Shown here piece by piece: positions 33,378-39,536 of a stretch of DNA of 39,536 bases; within the stretch, counting starts at the first letter, position 1, and each line of letters opens with the position of its first letter. Below the pieces are notes generated by a model, which was not told the DNA's origin, did no database searches, and saw only the letters and a list, made by a program, of their open reading frames with translations. Source of the DNA: Hyphomicrobiales bacterium (GTDB lineage Bacteria > Pseudomonadota > Alphaproteobacteria > Rhizobiales > Methyloligellaceae); contig JAJFHN010000042.1 of the NCBI GenBank assembly GCA_021775595.1, positions 1-39,536 on the forward strand, written 5' to 3'. The translations under genes were made by a program, and so were the position numbers.

Positions 33378-34394
33378 GTGGGCGTTGTAGTGCCATTGAC
33401 GGATGCATCGAGTGCGCAGGCCAGCCTGAAACCGTTGCAGGATCTCATTGTCGACGACATGGCGAGCGTCAACAGGGTCATCCTGGACAAGGCCGCCTCG
33501 GAGGTCGAAATGATCCCCGAGCTTGCCCGTCATCTGATCGAATCTGGCGGCAAGCGCTTGCGTCCCATGCTGACATTGGCGACCGCAAAGATGTGCGGCT
33601 ACGAGGGCGACGGCCACGTCTGGCTGGCAGCCAGCGTGGAGTTCATGCACACCGCGACCCTGCTGCACGACGACGTGGTCGATGAAAGCGACATGCGGCG
33701 CGGCGAATCGACGGCGCGCATCCTGTGGGGCAATCAGGCAAGCGTGCTCGTTGGCGACTATCTGTTGGGCCAAGCCTTCAAAATGATGGTCGATGTTGGC
33801 TCGCTGAGCGCGCTGCACATTCTCTCAAACGCCGCCGCCGTCATCGCCGAAGGCGAGGTCGCTCAACTGATCGCTTCGAAGAACACCGCCACGACGGAAG
33901 ATGAGTATCTCGCCGTCATCACGGGCAAAACCGCCGCACTGTTTTCGGCCGCTGCCGAAGTCGGCGCGGTGATCGCAGACCAACCTAAGGCCGAGCAGGC
34001 GGCATTGCGCTCCTATGGCAAGAATCTCGGACTGGCCTTCCAGTTGATCGATGACGCGCTCGACTATTCAGGCGAGATGGCCAAGCTCGGCAAATCGGTC
34101 GGCGATGATTTCCGCGAGGGCAAGATCACGTTGCCGGTCGTACTCTCATTCCGACGCGGCAATGACGAGGAGCGCGATTTTTGGCGGCGCACCCTGCAAG
34201 AGGGCGCAATTGGCAGTGACGATTTGGAAAAGGCGATCGCCTATATGGAAACCCACGGGGCGATCAGCGACACGGTGGAACGCGCCCGCCATTACGGCGC
34301 CATCGCAAACGACGCGCTCGCCATCTTCCCCGACAGCGCCCACAAGAACGCCCTGATGGAAGCGATCGCCTTTTGCGTCAATCGCGCCCACTGA
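33378..34394 (+). CDS. Long-chain polyprenyl diphosphate synthase
   Basis: Trans-prenyltransferase of 338 residues making the all-trans isoprenoid tail for quinones (octa- or decaprenyl diphosphate; Hyphomicrobiales usually make Q10). I start at GTG 33378 since GGAGG lies five bases ahead. Motifs: GGKRLRPML, first aspartate-rich region LLHDDVVDESDMRRG (D98, D99, D102), GNQASVLVGDYLLGQAF and the second, QLIDDALDYSG. The residue five before the first Asp of the DDxxD motif is Ala (A93), small, as expected for long-chain products. The end is 12 bases from the convergent ispE. Confidence 0.92.
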   Translation: MGVVVPLTDASSAQASLKPLQDLIVDDMASVNRVILDKAASEVEMIPELARHLIESGGKRLRPMLTLATAKMCGYEGDGHVWLAASVEFMHTATLLHDDVVDESDMRRGESTARILWGNQASVLVGDYLLGQAFKMMVDVGSLSALHILSNAAAVIAEGEVAQLIASKNTATTEDEYLAVITGKTAALFSAAAEVGAVIADQPKAEQAALRSYGKNLGLAFQLIDDALDYSGEMAKLGKSVGDDFREGKITLPVVLSFRRGNDEERDFWRRTLQEGAIGSDDLEKAIAYMETHGAISDTVERARHYGAIANDALAIFPDSAHKNALMEAIAFCVNRAH

Positions 34395-34406
34395 ACGCTG
34401 GCAGGC

Positions 34407-35273
34407 TCAGCCGAGCGTCGTCTCGGCCACCCACCAATCTGGATTGAGGCCGATATTGGCGGCGGCCATCGCGGCGTGCCGCTTATCGCAGTAAAGCCCG
34501 ACGCATGTCGGCCCGCTGCCCGAGAGCTGAACCAGCAGACAGCCCATTGTCTGGCGCATCGCCAACTGCACGGCCGCGATTTCCGGCGCCAGCCTGCATG
34601 CGGCTTCCTGCAGATCGTTGCCGATCGCGTTGGCATAGTCGGCGACTTCCTCGAATGTCTTGAAGGTCAGCGGCGCATCGGGCAGAGGCGGTTCGTCGGG
34701 CCCGTCCCAGACCGGCGCCTGCAACGCGCCAAAGACATCTGCTGTGGCGAGCTTGACGCCCGGATTGACCAGCACGGCGGGGATTTGCGGAAAACTCTGA
34801 AGCGGCTTAACGCAGTCACCCCTGCCCCACATCAGGGCCGGCTTGCTCTCCAGGCAGACGGAGACGTCCGCGCCCAATGAGCGCGCAAGCTCGAAATAGC
34901 CATCCTGCATGCCATCATCGCCATTGAGCCGCGCCAAGAGCCGTAATGTGGCTGCCGCATCGGCCGAGCCGCCGCCCACGCCGCCTGCGACGGGCAAGCG
35001 CTTTTCCAGCCGTATGTTGGCGTTGCTGTTTCCGGGATTGGAAAATCCGTAATACTCGACCGCCCGCTCCACGATATTGCGGCCTTCGAGCCGATCGGCG
35101 AACCTGCCTTCCACCTCAAGCGAGAAGGCGTCAGCCGGTTCCAGCGTCAATCGATCGCCAATGTCGGCAAATGCCACAAGACTTTCGAGTTGGTGATAGC
35201 CGTCCGCGCGGCGCCCAAGCACACGCAAGCACAGATTAATTTTGGCTTTTGCCAGCTCGGTCAATCGATCCAT
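34407..35273 (-). CDS. ispE: 4-diphosphocytidyl-2-C-methyl-D-erythritol kinase
   Basis: GHMP kinase of 288 residues that phosphorylates CDP-methylerythritol, a step of the MEP isoprenoid pathway. It begins LAKAKINLCLRVLGRRADGYHQLESL, the family N-terminus with the conserved Lys and Asn. The ATP-binding glycine loop is PVAGGVGGGSADAAATLRLL. GADVSVCLESKPALMWGRGD and near the end QLSGSGPTCVGLY, the third GHMP motif, are complete. It is downstream of the TPR gene (96 bases). With the convergent polyprenyl synthase it places two isoprenoid genes side by side. Confidence 0.96.
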   Translation of the reverse strand: MDRLTELAKAKINLCLRVLGRRADGYHQLESLVAFADIGDRLTLEPADAFSLEVEGRFADRLEGRNIVERAVEYYGFSNPGNSNANIRLEKRLPVAGGVGGGSADAAATLRLLARLNGDDGMQDGYFELARSLGADVSVCLESKPALMWGRGDCVKPLQSFPQIPAVLVNPGVKLATADVFGALQAPVWDGPDEPPLPDAPLTFKTFEEVADYANAIGNDLQEAACRLAPEIAAVQLAMRQTMGCLLVQLSGSGPTCVGLYCDKRHAAMAAANIGLNPDWWVAETTLG

Positions 35274-35355
35274 AGGCGCTTATGGATTGGCTGGCAGGCC
35301 GATGGGCCGCATGAGCAGATGGAGAAACAGGAAAAGCGCACGAACCGGCCCCACC

Positions 35356-35371
35356 GACGCATTGGTGCGTC
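35356..35371. other. Hairpin at the TPR gene stop codon
   Basis: Perfect arms GACGCA (35356-35361) and TGCGTC (35366-35371) around TTGG, overlapping the TGA stop of the TPR gene (minus strand). On the minus strand no T-run follows. On the plus strand a T-rich tract follows, but no plus-strand gene ends here. It could pause or protect the TPR mRNA end, or be chance. Confidence 0.3.
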
Positions 35372-37124
35372 AATTGTCTTTTTTGGCGTCGGGTACGCTC
35401 GCCTGGGCTTTGATTTGGCGTTGTTCGGCAAGGCCGTTGGCGATCTTCTTCTTGATCTTGATCTCTTCTTCGGGCTCGGGTTCCAGCGTAAGCGCTTGCG
35501 ACCACTGGTAACGGGCCTCAAGACGCCGGCCAACGCGCCAATAGGCGTCGCCCAAATGGTCGTTGATGACGGAGTCGTCGGGACTGAGTTCGGTGGCGCG
35601 CTCGAGATGTTCGACCGCCTCGGGGAAATTGCCGAGCCTGTAATGCGCCCAGCCCAAACTGTCGACGATGTATCCTGCGTTTGGATCGAGCTTCACCGCC
35701 TTGCGGATCAGATCCATGGCCTCGTTCAGATTGAGGCCCTTGTCGATCCAGGTGTAGCCCAAATAGTTCAACACCGATGGCTGTGCCGGATCGAGCTCGA
35801 GCGACTTCTTGAAGTCAATTTCAGCATCTTGCCATTGGTCGCTCCGCTCGTGGCAAATGCCGCGTGAGAAATAGAGTGCCGCGTGCTGTTTTTTGGCGTC
35901 CTTCACCAATTCGATCGCGCGGTCGTAATAGGGCAAGGCTTCTTCGCAGCGCTTGTGCACGCGCAGAATATCGCCAAGCGCATCGAGTGGCCTGGTGTCG
36001 TCCTTCGCCTTGTCCGCCAGCGCGTCCAGTATCGTTTTGGCGTCATCGACACGCTCGAGCGAATTTAAGCTGAAGGCTTTCTTGATCTGCGATTCGAGCC
36101 AAGGCTGCGAGCCCTCGGGAACGGCGTCATAGGCCTTGATCGCCAATTCGTGCTTGCCGCCCGATTGATATATTTCGCCAAGTGACACTTGGGCGAGCGT
36201 GAAGTCGGTCGCCAAATAGAGCGCCATCTGCAGATAGATGGTGGCGATCTCGAACCCTTCCTCACCGGCCAGCGCATCGCCAATGCCGTAGAACACTTCG
36301 GCGATGCCATCGGCCGGATCGACAACAATCAGCTCGGGCGTTTCGCCCGCATCCAGCCGCTTGAGCAGGGTGGCGGCGCGCGAGCTGCGCGGCACGCGTT
36401 CGAGATGGGTGCTCAGCACCTGGCGCGCCAAATTCAGATCACCCTTGTGAGCAGCGTGGCTCGCATAGGCGATGGCCAAACGTCCAGCCCGCGGATTCTT
36501 TTCGAAGGCCTTTGCATAGGCCCGGCCGGCAATTTCGGGCTGCCCGGCAATGTCGGCGATCAGCGCCTTGTGGTAGCGGCGATGATGCAGCGTCCAGTCG
36601 GCCATGGTTGAATTGTCGAGGGTCTTGAAGGCGTTGTCGGATTGCCCCTGGGCCAGTTCGATCCAGGCGCGCGCCAGCAGTCGCGTCAGATCCGAGATCG
36701 GTTCCTTGTCGGCCGCCGCCAGATGGGTTTTCGCATCCGCATGCTCACCGTCCTTGAAGGCGCGCATGCCCAGCATGAAGCGGGCCAAGCGGTTGTTCGG
36801 CTCGCGATCGACCAGGTCCTTGGCGAGCGAGATTGCGCGCGGCCAGTCAGCCGCCGCAATTTCGAGCAAAAAGGCCTGCTCAAGGATCACAGCATTCTTG
36901 GGATCTTCAGACAGCGCCTTTCCGTAATAATCGGCCGCCGTCGACGTGTCGCGTTGACCGCGCGCAAACCGTCCCGCGAGATAGTTGCCGAGCAGATTTC
37001 CCTTTTCGTCATATTGCTCGCTGATCGGGCGAACATTCGAAAAGGCGGCCGTGAGTCCCACCACCACGAGCGCCAATACCAGCGCCTGGCCCAGGCGTCT
37101 CAGCCATATTTTTGATTTATCCAT
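35370..37124 (-). CDS. Tetratricopeptide repeat protein, membrane-anchored or exported
   Basis: A 584-residue protein with an N-terminal hydrophobic segment (about 11-30, LGQALVLALVVVGLTAAF), so its body lies in the periplasm or is anchored to the inner membrane. The rest is almost wholly helix-turn-helix repeats; clear TPR units include TAADYYGKALSEDPKNAVI near residue 70, EALPYYDRAIELVKDAKKQH, DAEIDFKKSLELDPAQPSVL, NEAMDLIRKAVKLDPNAGYI and EAVEHLERATELSPDDSVI. Such proteins assemble or scaffold envelope complexes. No enzyme motif is seen. It stands between ETF-QO and ispE, in the arrangement common to related bacteria. The ATG at 37124 follows a 167-base gap with a TATATA stretch that could include its promoter. 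Confidence 0.88.
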   Translation of the reverse strand: MDKSKIWLRRLGQALVLALVVVGLTAAFSNVRPISEQYDEKGNLLGNYLAGRFARGQRDTSTAADYYGKALSEDPKNAVILEQAFLLEIAAADWPRAISLAKDLVDREPNNRLARFMLGMRAFKDGEHADAKTHLAAADKEPISDLTRLLARAWIELAQGQSDNAFKTLDNSTMADWTLHHRRYHKALIADIAGQPEIAGRAYAKAFEKNPRAGRLAIAYASHAAHKGDLNLARQVLSTHLERVPRSSRAATLLKRLDAGETPELIVVDPADGIAEVFYGIGDALAGEEGFEIATIYLQMALYLATDFTLAQVSLGEIYQSGGKHELAIKAYDAVPEGSQPWLESQIKKAFSLNSLERVDDAKTILDALADKAKDDTRPLDALGDILRVHKRCEEALPYYDRAIELVKDAKKQHAALYFSRGICHERSDQWQDAEIDFKKSLELDPAQPSVLNYLGYTWIDKGLNLNEAMDLIRKAVKLDPNAGYIVDSLGWAHYRLGNFPEAVEHLERATELSPDDSVINDHLGDAYWRVGRRLEARYQWSQALTLEPEPEEEIKIKKKIANGLAEQRQIKAQASVPDAKKDN

Positions 37125-37291
37125 GACCGCGTTTCACTGCCCTACCAGTTCATAGGGTTTGCAAATCAAAGGACCCGCAAACTGACCTCTTTTATATATT
37201 CCCGCAAGGGATTTCCCGCCATCACTAAGGCAGCACATGGACGAGGAGCCATCACGTCTGCATCTGCGCCACGCCTCGCCGCTAGCCCTAT

Positions 37292-38947
37292 TCACATATT
37301 GGGATAGTTGGGCCCACCGCCACCCTCCGGCGCTGTCCATGTGATGTTGCGCTCGGGATCCTTGATATCGCAAGTCTTGCAGTGCACGCAATTTTGCGCG
37401 TTGATTACGAACCGTTTTTTGCCGTCATCACCGTCTTCGACCCATTCATAGACGCCGGCCGGGCAATAGCGCGCCGAGGGCCCATCAAACACGTCAAGTT
37501 CATCCTGCAATCTCTTTTGGTCAGCCACTTTCAGGTGGCACGGTTGGTCTTCCTCATGGTTGGTGGCAGAGAGAAACACCGACGAAAGTTTGTCGAAGAT
37601 GAGGACACCATCGGGCTTGGGATAGGTGATGGGCTGACATTGGGCTGCGGGTTTCAGGCATTCATCGTCGCGCTTGCCGTGACCAAGCGTGTGTCCCAGG
37701 AACGGCAAAAGCGTGCTGAGCCACATGTCGAGCCCCCCCAGCATCACGCCGAGCCTGGTGCCAAATCGCGACCAAAGCGGCTTGGTGTTACGCACAGGCT
37801 TGAGGTCTTTGGCGATTGCGCTCTCAGCCAACGCGCTGGGATAGGCCGTCAGTTCCCCACCCACCTCGTCCTTGGCAAGTGCCGCGCAAATGGCCTCACC
37901 CGCCATGATGCCGCTCAGCATTGCGTTGTGCGAACCCTTGATGCGCGGCACGTTCATGAAGCCCGCGCCACAGCCGGCCAACAACCCTCCGGGCACCACA
38001 AGCTTTGGGATCGATTGCCAGCCGCCCTCGGTGAGCGCGCGCGCTCCATAGGCGATCCGCCGCCCGCCCTCGAAGGTCGAGCGGAATTTGGGATGGGTCT
38101 TGAAGCGCTGGAATTCCTCGAACGGCGAGAGATAGGGATTCTGGTAATTGAGGTGAACGACGAAACCCACCGACACAAGGTTCTCGCCAAAATGATAGAG
38201 AAACGAACCGCCACCGGTGGCGTCATCGAGCGGCCAACCCATTGTGTGTTGAACCAGGCCGGGTTGGTGCCGATCGGCGCTGACCTCCCATAGCTCTTTG
38301 AGGCCGATGCCGAACTTTTGAGGCTCGCAATCACGCTCAAGATCGAAGCGCGCGATCAGCTGTTTGGTCAGCGAGCCGCGCGCGCCTTCGGCCAGGATCG
38401 TGTATTTGCCCCGCAACTCCATGCCCGCCATATGACCGTCTTTGGGTTTGCCGTCGCGACCCAGTCCCATCTCGCCGGTGGCAACGCCGTACAAAACCCC
38501 GTCATCGTCAATCAGAAGTTCGCTCGCCGCGAAGCCAGGATAAATCTCGACGCCGAGCTCTTCGGCCTGCTGGGCCAGCCAGCGGCATAGATTGGCCAGG
38601 CTGGCGACATAGTTGCCGTGATTTTTCATCAGCGGCGGCATGAAGATACCCGGAATGCTCACGGCCCCCTGTTCGGTCAGATAGTAGAATTTGTCGGCCG
38701 TGACGGGGGTCTCAAGCGGCGCGCCGCGGTCACGCCAGTCGGGAAGCAGCGCGTCCAACCCCACCGGGTCGATCACAGCGCCTGAGAGAATGTGGGCGCC
38801 GACTTCCGAGCCCTTTTCCAAAACGACAACGGAGACTTCGCTCTCTTGCGAGAGGGCCAGCTGCTTGATCTTGATGGCGGCCGCGAGCCCGGCCGGTCCG
38901 GCGCCGACGATGACAACGTCGAAATCCATCGATTCGCGTTCGGCCAT
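37292..38947 (-). CDS. Electron transfer flavoprotein-ubiquinone oxidoreductase
   Basis: Membrane-associated enzyme of about 551 residues, with FAD and one [4Fe-4S] cluster, which moves electrons from ETF (fed by acyl-CoA and other dehydrogenases) to ubiquinone. I start at ATG 38947 (MAERESMDFDVVIVG); the frame is open to 39010. The FAD motif is VVIVGAGPAGLAAAIKI. Further signatures are GAHILSGAVIDPVGLDALLPDW, AEGARGSLTKQL, GWPLDDATGGGSFLYH and GAGFMNVPRIKGSHNAMLSG. The C-terminal ferredoxin-like part has the cluster cysteines in YCPAGVYEW and NCVHCKTCDIKDP, then TWTAPEGGGGPNYPNM. Divergent from the uracil-DNA glycosylase. Confidence 0.97.
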   Translation of the reverse strand: MAERESMDFDVVIVGAGPAGLAAAIKIKQLALSQESEVSVVVLEKGSEVGAHILSGAVIDPVGLDALLPDWRDRGAPLETPVTADKFYYLTEQGAVSIPGIFMPPLMKNHGNYVASLANLCRWLAQQAEELGVEIYPGFAASELLIDDDGVLYGVATGEMGLGRDGKPKDGHMAGMELRGKYTILAEGARGSLTKQLIARFDLERDCEPQKFGIGLKELWEVSADRHQPGLVQHTMGWPLDDATGGGSFLYHFGENLVSVGFVVHLNYQNPYLSPFEEFQRFKTHPKFRSTFEGGRRIAYGARALTEGGWQSIPKLVVPGGLLAGCGAGFMNVPRIKGSHNAMLSGIMAGEAICAALAKDEVGGELTAYPSALAESAIAKDLKPVRNTKPLWSRFGTRLGVMLGGLDMWLSTLLPFLGHTLGHGKRDDECLKPAAQCQPITYPKPDGVLIFDKLSSVFLSATNHEEDQPCHLKVADQKRLQDELDVFDGPSARYCPAGVYEWVEDGDDGKKRFVINAQNCVHCKTCDIKDPERNITWTAPEGGGGPNYPNM

Positions 38948-39082
38948 GTCTCGCACCCCTATATGACGGTCCGCTACGCTGATGCCTGTGGATAGACTGG
39001 CCCGGCGCACGCCGTCAATTGCTTCGCCCGGACCTTGGCCTGTGTTACACGCTGATTGAGCGCCGCCGGACCCGCAGCCGTC

Positions 39083-39536
39083 ATGTCATCGCAACACCAA
39101 AGCACGAGAACAGACCTCCTCGCCTGGTACCTGGAAATGGGTGTCGATGCGGCCGTCGCCGATGAGCCGGCCGACTGGTTTGCGCGTGCGGCAACGGCCA
39201 GGCGCACACCGAGCAAACCGCAGCCAGCAGCTCCTACCGCTCGACCTGCCCGTCCGCAAAGCCCGCGCTTCAAGCCCGAGACAAGTCCGCGCTCAGAAGC
39301 CAAAGCGCACGGCGGGGCGGCACAAGCTGCAAGTCTCGATGAGCTGCGAGCGGTACTGCAGGACTTCGACGGCTGCTCTCTCAAGGCGACCGCGAAGAAT
39401 TTGTGTTTCTCGCGCGGTTCGCCTGATGCGCGGCTGATGTTGGTCGGCGAAGGCCCCGGGCGCGACGAGGATCTGCAAGGTTTGCCCTTCGTTGGCCGGG
39501 CCGGACAATTGCTCGACAAAATGCTTGCCGCAATCG
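39083..39536 (+). CDS. Uracil-DNA glycosylase, family 4, 3' partial
   Basis: The start of an Fe-S type uracil-DNA glycosylase that removes uracil from DNA. It begins at ATG 39083 ([25 protein letters not shown]) and runs off the window end, leaving 151 codons. After a roughly 65-residue Pro/Ala/Arg-rich linker the catalytic domain begins: [12 protein letters not shown] with the first cluster Cys, then [27 protein letters not shown], the active-site region with [12 protein letters not shown] in place of the more common GEAPGxxED. The missing part would contain the remaining cluster cysteines and the HPS-type motif. It is divergent from ETF-QO across 135 bases. Confidence 0.92.
   Translation, partial: MSSQHQSTRTDLLAWYLEMGVDAAVADEPADWFARAATARRTPSKPQPAAPTARPARPQSPRFKPETSPRSEAKAHGGAAQAASLDELRAVLQDFDGCSLKATAKNLCFSRGSPDARLMLVGEGPGRDEDLQGLPFVGRAGQLLDKMLAAI

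Overview
This window is ordinary, densely packed core chromosome of an alphaproteobacterium, most likely in the Hyphomicrobiales (Rhizobiales) or a close relative. The pointers are a NadQ-type NAD regulator beside nadABC, a TIGR02301 family protein, a block reading ETF-ubiquinone oxidoreductase / TPR protein / ispE / polyprenyl synthase / DUF2007 / tRNA methyltransferase / S49 peptidase / glyQ / glyS / ppdK in an order I associate with that group, and an exact CtrA-type site (TTAA-N7-TTAA) containing a CcrM site (GANTC). I see no insertion sequence, phage, integron, CRISPR array, rRNA or tRNA gene. No gene-free stretch exceeds about 250 bases; the longest are 24845-25086 and 19987-20220, and both hold regulatory-looking palindromes.

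Layout. 1-2869 (+): the 3' part of an amino-acid permease, an exported protein of unknown function and an MliC-like lysozyme inhibitor. 2903-8200 (-): a 51-residue DRRS-repeat microprotein, a two-helix membrane protein, xseB, a histone-deacetylase-like hydrolase, then an acyl-CoA dehydrogenase / enoyl-CoA hydratase / SDR group that looks like a fatty-acid or short acyl-CoA degradation module. 8388-14202, mostly (+): threonylcarbamoyl-AMP synthase, a cysteine-rich exported protein (-), a D-2-hydroxyacid (D-2-hydroxyglutarate type) dehydrogenase, and small proteins including a Nudix hydrolase, the TIGR02301 protein and a putative lipoprotein.

14214-19365: a dihydroorotase-like amidohydrolase (-) whose first metal-binding His is Gln, divergent from a (+) run of ygfZ, tag, an HD phosphohydrolase, a tyrosine phosphatase and nadQ. 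An exported rhodanese (-) follows, then nadA-nadB-nadC (+), the de novo NAD pathway from aspartate to nicotinate mononucleotide. The NadQ regulator and palindromes at the nadA promoter suggest local feedback control. nadC overlaps tail-to-tail with a SleB/CwlJ-type cell wall hydrolase, which has the CtrA-type site and a hairpin in its upstream region.

25087-39010: apart from the polyprenyl synthase (+), everything is on the minus strand: ppdK, glyS, glyQ, a small membrane protein, an S49 peptidase, a tRNA methyltransferase, a DUF2007 protein, ispE, a large TPR protein and ETF-QO. Two genes serve isoprenoid and quinone supply (ispE, long-chain polyprenyl synthase) and one uses the quinone pool (ETF-QO, which would accept electrons from the acyl-CoA dehydrogenase through ETF). 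The window ends inside a family-4 uracil-DNA glycosylase (+).

I found no convincing new multi-gene system. The best leads are the DRRS microprotein, the cysteine-rich exported protein with internal repeats, the Gln-substituted dihydroorotase-like protein, the nadA operators and the CtrA/CcrM site ahead of the cell wall hydrolase.
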